Source of the DNA: Sporomusa malonica
Lineage (GTDB): Bacteria; Bacillota; Negativicutes; Sporomusales; Sporomusaceae
Length of the DNA: 64,000 bases
Assembly: GCF_041428715.1 (NCBI RefSeq)
Contig: NZ_CP155572.1
Strand: one strand, 5' to 3'
Shown: piece after piece, positions 33,920 to 41,151 of the stretch
How positions within the stretch are numbered: the stretch's first letter is position 1
Layout: each line of letters opens with the position of its first letter
Position numbers and translations under genes: made by a program
The notes under the pieces: model-generated
What the model saw: the letters and a program-made list of their open reading frames with translations, nothing else
What the model was told of the DNA's origin: nothing
The model's database searches: none

Positions 33920-33962
33920 TCAGCTCATAATTTGTTACAATGATCATATCTTTTAGTTGGTG

Positions 33963-34015
33963 GACGTCCCTGGTGCTGCTGTTGGCGCAGTAGCACATTA
34001 ACGGGGGCGTCTTTT
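33963..34015 (+). ncRNA. Nested hairpin RNA or terminator inside the transposon right end
   Basis: An outer 8-bp stem (GACGTCCC with GGGGGCGTC) encloses an inner 8-bp hairpin (GTGCTGCT/AGTAGCAC) and is followed by TTTT. Read on the plus strand, this could be a strong terminator that blocks outside transcription or a small structured RNA. No plus-strand gene precedes it. The inner loop contains the TGGCGC motif of the transposon ends, so it might instead be a protein-binding site. Confidence 0.4.
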
Positions 34016-34066
34016 CCTTTCTTATCAGATATGGTCATTATATCGAGCAACTTTCGATCAGGCAAT

Positions 34067-34089
34067 CCCGTCAGCTTTCGGGCTTTTTA
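34067..34089 (+). terminator. Short hairpin with T-run at the transposon right end
   Basis: CCCG/CGGG with an 8-nt loop is followed by CTTTTTATTT. The stem is short, so confidence is limited. Together with the nested hairpin at 33963 it brackets a roughly 100-bp stretch without any gene. Confidence 0.4.
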
Positions 34090-34103
34090 TTTCAGCGCCA
34101 ACA

Positions 34104-34263
34104 CCAATACCTTCTGTTTAAATAAAGACGCTGACTGCTCTAGAATCGTCAATTTTTCTCTTCCTACTTTGGCAAGAAAGCACCATAGCATACAAAACCA
34201 CAAAAAAGACGTAAAAAAAGCAAGGCCCAGAATCTCTGAAGCCTTGCTATTATTGTATTTAGA
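34104..34263. repeat. Island repeat copy D, right part, adjoining the tRNA
   Basis: Starting with the target duplication CCAATAC, this part continues the repeat (TCTCTTCCTACTTTGGCAAGAAAGCACCATAGCATACAAAAC, here quoted by its ends TCTCTTCC and CATACAAAAC) and the hairpin AGCAAGGC/GCCTTGCT (34219-34249). It runs directly into the tRNA-Arg 3' end. In this place the hairpin is the natural terminator of the tRNA transcript. Confidence 0.7.
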
Positions 34264-34342
34264 TGGTGCGCCCGGGAGGACTCGAACCACCGGCTGACGC
34301 GGTTTAGGAAACCACCGCTCTATCCACCTGAGCTACGGGCGC
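34264..34342 (-). tRNA. tRNA-Arg, anticodon CCT (reads AGG)
   Basis: The 79-nt minus-strand gene includes an encoded CCA. The acceptor stem GCGCCCG/CGGGCGC is perfect, the D arm is GCTC/GAGC, and the anticodon arm GTGGT-TTCCTAA-ACCGC gives anticodon CCT. The T loop is TTCGAGT. Two oddities are visible: a T-T mismatch in the middle of the T stem and a 7-nt variable loop. The 3' half is duplicated at 28449, so this gene served as an integration target. Confidence 0.93.
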
Positions 34343-34527
34343 ATATTCCTCTCACGAGGTTTTCCGCCATTTCTAGCCAATGTCCCATACCTAAATTCGT
34401 TCAAAATTGTCGTCATTTACATTCGAAAATGGCACCAATGGATTCGAATGACATTTTCGAAAATGACGGCAAATCGGCATTATGGGCAGGTTCGGCAGTA
34501 ATGGCAATAGTAAAGATAACGATATTT

Positions 34528-34556
34528 AGTATAGCATTTCGGGCGAGAAGTGTCAA
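34528..34556 (-). promoter_or_regulatory. Consensus sigma-A promoter for tRNA-Arg
   Basis: On the minus strand a perfect -35 TTGACA (34556-34551) and a TATACT -10 (34533-34528) are separated by 17 bp. The tRNA starts about 180 bp downstream. The leader between them contains an imperfect inverted repeat (CGTCATTT...AAATGACG, about 34400-34470). Confidence 0.85.
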
Positions 34557-34597
34557 TTGTAAGGTAGTGGGAGTTGCTCGTCACTTTTCACCTTTCA

Positions 34598-34918
34598 TCA
34601 CTCACTATCAAATGCGTTTAATGCTATCGGAAGAGCTTGAATAACGATGTTTCCCACCGCAGGTAACCCTACTAAAATAGCACTTATTATCTCATCTCTT
34701 GTTGCCCCAAGTGACTTGGCATGCTTTACATGAAAGGGCAGCCCGCCTTCAAGTCTGGCTGACGCTAAAACAGCTATGTATGCTAGTTCCTCGGTTTTAG
34801 CATCCAGTTTACTCGCCGCCCCTAACTTTTGCACTGTGTCAAGCCATATTTCCTGATGCTCTGGGGCTTCTTTCATAAATGTTTGAAAAGCATTGCTAAC
34901 TGACAATTTCTCACTCAT
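34598..34918 (-). CDS. Carboxymuconolactone decarboxylase-like small protein
   Basis: The 106-residue helical protein resembles the CMD/AhpD fold (EELAYIAVLASARLEGGLPFHVKHAKSLGATRDEIISAILVG, with FHVKHAKSLGA as its centre). It lacks the catalytic CxxC of AhpD. The start at 34918 has GGAGGTT upstream and overlaps the end of the ACT-domain gene by 8 bp, so the two form an operon. Its reaction is unknown. Confidence 0.82.
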   Translation of the reverse strand: MSEKLSVSNAFQTFMKEAPEHQEIWLDTVQKLGAASKLDAKTEELAYIAVLASARLEGGLPFHVKHAKSLGATRDEIISAILVGLPAVGNIVIQALPIALNAFDSE

Positions 34919-35318
34919 TTTTTGAACCTCCATTTAGTATGTCATAACCCTCATCGCAAAGTGTTCGCAATGTAAGCTTAAGGTCTTTTTCTTTTACCAG
35001 AATGTAATCGGTGTTATATGTTGAGATTGCAAAAATGCTTATACCTGCTTTAGCTAGAGCCGAAGATACTATTGATAATATGCCAACCAAGCTAAAGTCC
35101 AGTATTCCTGCTATTTTAAGTGCTCGCCATCCCCTTTCACATACTACATTTTCAGGTATAGCTGTTTCAGAACATACAATTGAAAGCTCCTCTGTTGTTT
35201 TGGTAACGGAGAAAAAATCTCCATCATAAGCCCATTGTGGGATAGTCATGTTTGAGCTTAGTTTACAAACACCAAGTGTATCTAGCAACACTTCAAACTT
35301 TAAATCTTTCTTTGCCAT
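34911..35318 (-). CDS. ACT-domain (CASTOR-like) regulatory protein
   Basis: The 135-residue protein consists of two ACT-like halves. The C-terminal one is clear (GILSIVSSALAKAGISIFAISTYNTDYILVKEKDL, with the conserved ISIFAISTY-TDYILV core). Such free-standing ACT proteins bind amino acids and regulate partners. I chose the ATG at 35318; an in-frame TTG lies 9 nt upstream. It is the first gene of a pair with the CMD-like protein at 34598. Confidence 0.85.
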   Translation of the reverse strand: MAKKDLKFEVLLDTLGVCKLSSNMTIPQWAYDGDFFSVTKTTEELSIVCSETAIPENVVCERGWRALKIAGILDFSLVGILSIVSSALAKAGISIFAISTYNTDYILVKEKDLKLTLRTLCDEGYDILNGGSKNE

Positions 35319-35383
35319 AGTTATCAATCCTTATCAAATATAATTCATGGTGTTTGTCCTCGCTCTATCGAAATAACATTGAA

Positions 35384-36031
35384 TTAGCATTGTGGCTGCA
35401 GCGTGCTAATTAGATGACTTTCCCTGTTTTTTACAAATGACTTTATTTCTGCACAGGCTTTGATTGATGACTGTTTATTATAGTTTCGCGAGAATGGGTC
35501 TGCAAATCCATGATGACCATCCAATTTTTTAATGTGAACATTCTCTACATGACTTAAGTCCAAAATCAGATCATCTACGTTAAAAGATTGCTCTGAAGTA
35601 GGAAAAAATAATAAACATGGACATTTAGGCTCTATAAAAAGATAGCTGCGTATCCTTGAACCATAAAAGCCTATAATTAAATCACATAATCCTGTTTCAC
35701 TACATAACCAAGCAAGAGTAGCCCCTATACTATAACCTAAAACATAAACTTCTTTATAATTATTTCTTGCGTGATAAAGAACCTCTTTTACCTGGTTGGT
35801 TGCAGTTGCAAAACCAATATTATTCATAAAGTAACTATATGCCATTTCTTCCTGCTCATAATTAAATGGCTCTTTGTCATTTAATAGGTTAGGCGCAATA
35901 ACATCAACTTTGTATTTGGATAGTTGTTTACACGTACTTACAATGTGATTATTAACCCCATAGATTTCATGGAGGACAACAATCACTATATCCGACTTAT
36001 TATCGTGAATTAACACATACGAACACCACAC
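35384..36031 (-). CDS. Dienelactone hydrolase-family alpha/beta hydrolase
   Basis: The 215-residue protein has the DLH hallmark VVLHEIYGVN (about 20), a nucleophile elbow GYSIGAT (about 100) with Ser in place of the Cys of true dienelactone hydrolases, and a C-terminal DGHHGFADP loop supplying the catalytic His. It is therefore a serine hydrolase of unknown substrate, cytoplasmic and without a signal peptide. The N-terminus is short for the family, so the true start might lie elsewhere. No strong ribosome binding site is visible. Confidence 0.82.
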   Translation of the reverse strand: MWCSYVLIHDNKSDIVIVVLHEIYGVNNHIVSTCKQLSKYKVDVIAPNLLNDKEPFNYEQEEMAYSYFMNNIGFATATNQVKEVLYHARNNYKEVYVLGYSIGATLAWLCSETGLCDLIIGFYGSRIRSYLFIEPKCPCLLFFPTSEQSFNVDDLILDLSHVENVHIKKLDGHHGFADPFSRNYNKQSSIKACAEIKSFVKNRESHLISTLQPQC

Positions 36032-36192
36032 ATATCAAAGTTTACTTAGATTCCAGCCACAGCCGACCTTCAACTTCTTCCATTTTAGCAGCTTGTCGTC
36101 ATTCATCATTATAGCGGCTGATTTAATTGTGTAAAGGAAAATTTATCCACACAACGAATACCTATTCAAATCATTTTATCCGGAGGTCAACC

Positions 36193-36774
36193 ATGATTAG
36201 AATAGGTATTCTTATTTTCCCCCAAGTTGAAGAACTTGATTTTGTAGCTCCACTTGAAGTGTTAAGCTACATTAATAAAATTAGACCCCAGAGTACCGAA
36301 GTGCTGCTAATATCAGAAACACTCGAAATAATTAAGGCATTTAACGGAATGAAAGTTGTACCTGACCATTCATTTGCTACTTGCCCTGCATTAGATATCT
36401 TGATTGCACCAGGTGGCAAAGGTCGTCTTGATACTATGCACAATCCTAAGGTAAAAGACTTCTTACTCAGTCAATCAGCAAATGCCCAATATATAACATC
36501 TGTTTGCACTGGTGCATTTCTTTTAGCTGAAGTGGGATTACTTGAGGGAAAGAAAGCTACTACTTACCATTCAGCTTTCACAGAGTTACAAACCTATAAT
36601 AATGTTACGGTAGAAAAGGCTAAAGTTATACAGGATGGAAATATTATCACCGCTGCAGGAGTAAGCTCTGGTTTAGAACTGGGTTTATATATTATTAAAA
36701 TTTTATTTGGCAACAGTATAACAACGGAAGTTGCAATGAAAATTGAATACGAAATAGACATTGATGCTTTATAA
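36193..36774 (+). CDS. DJ-1/PfpI-family protein (class I glutamine amidotransferase-like)
   Basis: The 193-residue protein begins at the ATG at 36193 with GGAGG 6 nt upstream; the open frame extends to 36127. It matches the DJ-1/PfpI superfamily: ILIFPQVEELDFVAPLEVL at the start, the nucleophile elbow VCTGAFLLAEVGLL (Cys about 103), and the following TYHSAF with the neighbouring His. It is close to isonitrile-hydratase-like members, but the activity cannot be assigned from sequence. Confidence 0.88.
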   Translation: MIRIGILIFPQVEELDFVAPLEVLSYINKIRPQSTEVLLISETLEIIKAFNGMKVVPDHSFATCPALDILIAPGGKGRLDTMHNPKVKDFLLSQSANAQYITSVCTGAFLLAEVGLLEGKKATTYHSAFTELQTYNNVTVEKAKVIQDGNIITAAGVSSGLELGLYIIKILFGNSITTEVAMKIEYEIDIDAL

Positions 36775-36928
36775 ATCCTGACTTATCCGTTTTACGCATC
36801 GTCAGTGTCTATATAATACAAACAAATTAATATGCACCTGCAATCTCGCGATCTACACATATTTCTTCTTTCAATATAACTCAGTAATAGCTGGTTCATC
36901 ATTCATGAAGTCACACAAACCTGATCAC

Positions 36929-37567
36929 TTAGGCATTCTTAGCAACTGCGACCTTTGCTCGACTATTTAGCAGTTCTTTAGAACATTTTGGGCAATAATC
37001 GTGAGTTAGCTCTGCTTCCGAGTGTTCTTGAAGAAACTTGGCAATACTGACCCAATCCCCTTTATCATCACGAATACTATGGCAAGAAGAGCAGATTGGT
37101 ATTAACCCTGAAAGCTCAGTAACTAATGATATATCTTCAATTATTAATAAAGCCAGTGTATTTTGTTTATACACCAGGGGAGATGCCGTTACTTGTAGTA
37201 TAAACTGCTTAACCTCGTTATCTTGAATTACGCAGAACTTACCTTTTTGACGAGATACACTCTGTCCTTTAATGGCTAACATAGCGTTAGCTCTAAGAAT
37301 ACAATCTTGGCAAGCAGTGGCTACGCCACAACCATTTTTTGCATTAACACATCGGAACAGATCTCCACCACGATAATGATCACCATCTTTGAGAGGTTCG
37401 ACACAGAACATTTTACTTCCCTCAGGATTAATCGCTTGTACATTCCCATTTTCATCTACTAGAACTATACCTGTAGGAATAACCTTAAATAATAACTTGA
37501 AGAATTCGTTATCCATTAACAAGTCGAGCATAGTGCTTTGTCCCCTCTCCAGCACGTAATGCCTCAT
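36929..37567 (-). CDS. PAS domain protein with a C-terminal Cys motif
   Basis: The 212-residue cytoplasmic protein has a PAS domain (about 25-150; GIVLVDENGNVQAINPEGSKMF). A C-terminal module of the kind IPICSSCHSIRDDKGDW...THDYCPKCSKEL (about 165-200) follows, whose four cysteines may bind a metal. This tail is common on PAS and receiver proteins of Proteobacteria and Firmicutes. The PAS part holds extra cysteines (FRCVNAKNGCG, ACQDC), so redox or metal sensing is possible. There is no output domain. The start may be 37567 or 37531. Confidence 0.8.
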   Translation of the reverse strand: MRHYVLERGQSTMLDLLMDNEFFKLLFKVIPTGIVLVDENGNVQAINPEGSKMFCVEPLKDGDHYRGGDLFRCVNAKNGCGVATACQDCILRANAMLAIKGQSVSRQKGKFCVIQDNEVKQFILQVTASPLVYKQNTLALLIIEDISLVTELSGLIPICSSCHSIRDDKGDWVSIAKFLQEHSEAELTHDYCPKCSKELLNSRAKVAVAKNA

Positions 37568-37695
37568 GATTCTCCATTATTACCATTTTTTCCTTCTTTT
37601 TCTATTTGTCTGTCGTCTGCTGTAATCCTAATCTATCATACACTTGCTTGCGGCAGCCATAAAGATTGCTAGAAAAATTGAATCAACGGTTTCGC

Positions 37696-38226
37696 TTACT
37701 TCATTTCCGCTGACCCAAAGTTAAACACAATTAGAATAACACCTGTTAAAAAAAGCGTAATTAACCACGCCCGCAAAGGGCTTAAGTGGTGAAGCCGTAT
37801 AATTGAAAACATAGCAATATCAAATATAGTTGATATTTGCCATAACCAACCGTTGCTATAATAGATACCACCAATTGTTTTGTCTATATATTCCAGACTG
37901 CTAAAAATTAAAACCCATAACAGTATATAACCATATTGATATAGCTTTCTATTTACCGGGAAATTCGACAGAAATACAAATGTGCTTGATGGCAGCATCA
38001 CAAAACTGTTAATTAATTCGACTGTTGATTGTGTTTTTACCAGCTGGTCTTGATGATAATTCCACAAGCCGTGATGATAGGTAATATAACTTGCCCCCAA
38101 GTTGACAACCATCACAAACAAGACTGTCGGATAATATTTTTTCCAATTTTTCCAATCACCCCATTTCCACACTGCAAACAGAAAGCTTCCAACAAGGCAA
38201 ATCCTAAAAAATAAAATAAGCCACAT
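37696..38226 (-). CDS. CBO0543-family small integral membrane protein
   Basis: The 176-residue protein has about five membrane segments rich in aromatic residues (WKWGDWKNWKKYYPTVLF; HHGLWNYHQDQ). It belongs to the same family as the protein at 4429 and is of unknown function. The two copies are clearly paralogous in pattern but diverged. No neighbouring gene is co-oriented closely enough to suggest a function. Confidence 0.75.
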   Translation of the reverse strand: MWLILFFRICLVGSFLFAVWKWGDWKNWKKYYPTVLFVMVVNLGASYITYHHGLWNYHQDQLVKTQSTVELINSFVMLPSSTFVFLSNFPVNRKLYQYGYILLWVLIFSSLEYIDKTIGGIYYSNGWLWQISTIFDIAMFSIIRLHHLSPLRAWLITLFLTGVILIVFNFGSAEMK

Positions 38227-38329
38227 TTACCGTACCATCCTTAACTAAAACAGCTGTGCGTAACGAAACAGCCTATACCCTATTATTATTTTGACCAAAA
38301 CGAGTAATTTTAGGAAATAATTTTGATAA

Positions 38330-38370
38330 AAAGATAGTACACAGGTGTGATTAGCCTGTGTACTATCTTT
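38330..38370 (-). terminator. Strong terminator-like hairpin between the membrane gene and the DnaA-box cluster
   Basis: Perfect 16-bp arms (AAAGATAGTACACAGG and complement) with a 9-nt loop are followed on the minus strand by TTTTTAT. No gene ends directly upstream of it on that strand, so it may stop transcription crossing the DnaA-box region. Confidence 0.75.
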
Positions 38371-38428
38371 ATGGTCTAACATATTGTCATAGCTAAAGTC
38401 AAGAAGCTTCCGCTAGTAAGTTTTCTTG

Positions 38429-38572
38429 TTATCCACATTACGACAATTCCACTTATCCACAATAACAACCCTTATATTTTAGCTATTCGTAGCCCCCTCG
38501 ATAAGTTTTCCCCACAATTACTCACTAGGTTATCCACATTTCCGGGTGTTTTGGGGATAATTTTGTGGATAA
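38429..38572. promoter_or_regulatory. Cluster of DnaA boxes outside a dnaA locus
   Basis: Four perfect TTATCCACA boxes occur within 144 bp, at 38429-38437, 38453-38461, 38530-38538 (plus strand) and 38564-38572 (minus strand). A variant TTATCCCCA lies at 38552-38560 (minus strand), and a further TTTTCCCCACA is near 38505. An AT-rich stretch (AATAACAACCCTTATATTTTAG) lies between boxes 2 and 3. There is no dnaA, dnaN or rpmH nearby. It may titrate DnaA, regulate the adjacent gene, or be part of an origin. Confidence 0.75.
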
Positions 38573-38589
38573 GTACGTGTTTTTGTGAA

Positions 38590-38621
38590 CAAAAAGAATA
38601 AGCGTGACATTTAGTCACGCT
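38590..38621 (-). terminator. Terminator overlapping the end of the 96-residue hypothetical gene
   Basis: AGCGTGAC/GTCACGCT arms at 38601-38621 include the stop codon region. A TTATTCTTTTTG run follows on the minus strand. Confidence 0.65.
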
Positions 38622-38905
38622 ACTGGTCGACTCCAATCGACATGCACGCCTGTTTTTCCCCAGATGCGTGTGAGGGCTGTTTTAAGATTATCCACACTTG
38701 CTGCTGGCCGGATAGTTACATCTTTGAAGTCCAGGAGTCCTTCACCAGCTACGCGGATTACATGTTCTGCTGCCAAGTAGGCTTCAATTATTTGCCGGGT
38801 TTCGGCATCGTCAAAAACAACCTTAACCGTTTTGCTTGCCTGATCATATTCGATATAACCGCATTGATTGTTACGCTGAACGGCTACTTTGAAATTCTCT
38901 TGCAT
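38615..38905 (-). CDS. Conserved-looking hypothetical protein, 96 residues
   Basis: This soluble protein has a plausible alpha/beta composition (QCGYIEYDQASKTVKVVFDD; RQIIEAYLAAEHVIRVAGEG). GAAAGAGG upstream of the ATG and TATAAT-like sequence at 38949-38960 support expression. It contains no cysteine cluster, membrane segment or recognisable motif. Its position between the DnaA-box cluster and the polyphosphate genes suggests nothing definite. I do not recognise a family. Confidence 0.7.
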   Translation of the reverse strand: MQENFKVAVQRNNQCGYIEYDQASKTVKVVFDDAETRQIIEAYLAAEHVIRVAGEGLLDFKDVTIRPAASVDNLKTALTRIWGKTGVHVDWSRPVA

Positions 38906-38960
38906 GAATATCGCCTCTTTCCTTTAGAAACAAATTATTACCACTTATTATAATATTATA

Positions 38961-38986
38961 CCGGCAGGCGATAAAATCCTGCCGGT
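38961..38986 (-). terminator. Hairpin ending the ppx-ppk operon
   Basis: Perfect 8-bp GC-rich arms CCGGCAGG/CCTGCCGG with a 9-nt loop lie 40 bp after the ppk stop codon. The following minus-strand sequence TATAATATTATAATA is A/T-rich but not a pure T-run, and it may double as the -10 region of the next gene. Confidence 0.6.
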
Positions 38987-39024
38987 TGTTCATCATCCGA
39001 TAGCGGCTAAGTCTGCTTTATTTG

Positions 39025-41151
39025 TTATTCAGCCCGCTTATATAATGGCTTTAGGCGCTGTTCAATAGTAATGTCCGGTACCTGAGCAGTCGATTGCGCT
39101 TCTGCAAAAAACTCCATCTGACAGTTGATACTTTTTCCGCGCTTGTCAACGCGCCGGTAGGTACCATCTTTTTTCATAATATAGGCTTTTTGATTGTCTG
39201 CCAATGTAATATCCAGAATATCTTTAATGCGTTCAATGTGGTCCATATCCTCGATGGGGAAGAACAGCTCCACCCGCTCATTAAGGTTCCGCGGCATCCA
39301 GTCGGCACTTGACAGGAAAACCCGTTCATCTCCGTCGTTGCCAAAATAGAATATCCGGTGATGCTCAAGAAACCGCCCAACAACACTGCGAACTGTTATA
39401 TTGTCACTTATGCCTGCCACGCCTGGTCTAAGGACACAAATTCCCCGGATAATCAAGTCGATCTTGACACCATGACAGGAGGCTTCATACAGCTTAAGAA
39501 CAATATCTTTATCCACAAGTGAGTTCATCTTGGCAATAATCCGTCCGCTTTTGCCAGCCTTAACAAACTCAATCTCCCGGTCAATCAGTTCCTTAATCTT
39601 TTCCCGAAGTCCGAGCGGCGCAACAACAATTTTATTCCATACCGGTGGATCAGAATAACCGGATAGCACATTAAAGAAGGCTGATGCATCAGCGCCAAAC
39701 TGGTCGTTGGCAGTGAACAGTCCCATGTCAGTATACGATTTGGCAGTAGCATCATTATAGTTGCCTGTACCCATATGGACGTAGCGTTTGATGCCGTCCT
39801 GCTCACGTCTTACCACCAGTATTATTTTGGCGTGAGTCTTGAGGCCTACCAGGCCATAGATAACATGACAGCCGGCCTCTTCCAACTGCTTGGCCCATAA
39901 AATATTTTTTTCCTCATCAAAGCGGGCTTTCAACTCAACAAGTACAGTGACCTGCTTGCCGTTCTCGGCCGCCTGCGCCAAAGCTTTTACAATCGGGGAG
40001 TTGCCGCTGACACGATACAAGGTTTGCTTAATCGCCAATACCTTAGGGTCGGCAGCCGCTTGCTGAACAAACTCAACAACCGGCTCAAAGGATTCATAGG
40101 GGTGATGGAGCAATATATCGCGTTCACAGATGGCCTCAAACAAACTATCGACACCAATAAGGTCCTGCGCCAGCTGGGGTGTTAATGGGCTGTACCGGAG
40201 ATGCTCAAGTTCCGGCAAGTCACTAAACCTAAAAAAGCAGGTAGAATCAAGCGGCCCTGGGATCTCATAGATGTCTTGCTCTTCAATATTGAGAGTATGG
40301 ACAAGCAGATCTTTTAGCTGCCGGTTACTCGTTTTACCGATTTCCAGCCTCACAGCCTGGCCGCGTTTTCGCTGGCGCAGCGATTTCTCGACTTCGGCCA
40401 ACAGGTCTTCTGCATCTTCCTCGTCAATCGAAAGATCGGCATTTCTAGTTATCCGAAATGGCACTACATCCTTAATGGTATAGCCATGGAACAAATGCAC
40501 GCAATAATGCTTAATAATATCTTCCAAGAAAACAAACTGCCGCTTATTACCGTCAGCAGGTGCCTCGACAATCCGGGGCAGAACGGCAGGAACCTGAATC
40601 ACAGCAGCATGAACCTCACCCCGCTCCCGGCCAAGAAGCACAGCCAGATTCAGGCTGCGGTTGGCCAAAAAAGGGAATGGATGGCCAGCATCTACCGCCA
40701 TAGGAGTTATAACAGGAAATATGGTGTTGTTAAAGAATCCCTCAAGCCATTCTTGTACCTGTTCATCAAGACTGGCAATATCGCTAAAACAAATATCGGC
40801 CCCTTCGAGCTCACTTAGAATGTTCTTCAAATACCGATATTTGAGCTTGACCAATTCGTGGGTATCTGCCGCAATTCTGTCCATTTGCTGGCTTACCGTC
40901 AGGCCGGCAGCGTCAGTTTTATTAATCCCACTCTCAAACTGATGCTTAAGTCCTGCCATACGAATCATGAAGAATTCATCCAGGTTAGAACTGGTAATGG
41001 CAATAAACTTGAGCCGTTCTAGAAGCGGCTTATGTTTGACATCAGCTTCACCCAGTACTCTCCGGTTGAACTTTAGCCAACTAAGTTCCCTGTTAAAAAA
41101 GTATTCAGGATTATCATGTATTTCACAGCTTCTGGCATTTGTCACTGTCAT
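39025..41151 (-). CDS. ppk1: Polyphosphate kinase 1
   Basis: The 708-residue protein has the full Ppk1 architecture: N-terminal helical domain (FFNRELSWLKFNRRVL), head domain, and two phospholipase-D-like C-terminal domains. The autophosphorylated His lies in LKTHAKIILV (about 440), and the second catalytic His in FLEHHRIFYFGNDG (about 600). It reversibly makes polyphosphate from ATP in the cytoplasm. Its ATG overlaps the stop codon of the upstream Ppx-like gene (ATGA), so synthesis and degradation proteins are translated together. Confidence 0.97.
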   Translation of the reverse strand: MTVTNARSCEIHDNPEYFFNRELSWLKFNRRVLGEADVKHKPLLERLKFIAITSSNLDEFFMIRMAGLKHQFESGINKTDAAGLTVSQQMDRIAADTHELVKLKYRYLKNILSELEGADICFSDIASLDEQVQEWLEGFFNNTIFPVITPMAVDAGHPFPFLANRSLNLAVLLGRERGEVHAAVIQVPAVLPRIVEAPADGNKRQFVFLEDIIKHYCVHLFHGYTIKDVVPFRITRNADLSIDEEDAEDLLAEVEKSLRQRKRGQAVRLEIGKTSNRQLKDLLVHTLNIEEQDIYEIPGPLDSTCFFRFSDLPELEHLRYSPLTPQLAQDLIGVDSLFEAICERDILLHHPYESFEPVVEFVQQAAADPKVLAIKQTLYRVSGNSPIVKALAQAAENGKQVTVLVELKARFDEEKNILWAKQLEEAGCHVIYGLVGLKTHAKIILVVRREQDGIKRYVHMGTGNYNDATAKSYTDMGLFTANDQFGADASAFFNVLSGYSDPPVWNKIVVAPLGLREKIKELIDREIEFVKAGKSGRIIAKMNSLVDKDIVLKLYEASCHGVKIDLIIRGICVLRPGVAGISDNITVRSVVGRFLEHHRIFYFGNDGDERVFLSSADWMPRNLNERVELFFPIEDMDHIERIKDILDITLADNQKAYIMKKDGTYRRVDKRGKSINCQMEFFAEAQSTAQVPDITIEQRLKPLYKRAE

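Larger units (their letters stand above)
31098..34103 (-). mobile_element. 3.0-kb DDE/AAA+ transposon with DUF6431 gene
   Basis: The element carries three minus-strand genes in the order DUF6431 protein, DDE transposase and AAA+ ATPase. The termini read TGTTGTTGCTGGCGC at the left and, inverted, TGTTGGCGCTGAAA at the right. CCAATAC is directly repeated outside both ends (31091-31097 and 34104-34110). A further internal TGTTGGCGCAG at 33980 may be an extra transposase-binding site. TGT...ACA ends and the two-protein machinery place it with the Mu/Tn552/Tn7-type transposons. The genes are GC-richer than the surroundings. Confidence 0.82.

Noticed and set aside
38429..38572. Chromosomal replication origin at the DnaA-box cluster
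   Set aside because: No dnaA, dnaN, rpmH or gyr genes are nearby, as expected for Firmicutes oriC. The cluster is reported as a DnaA-binding site instead.
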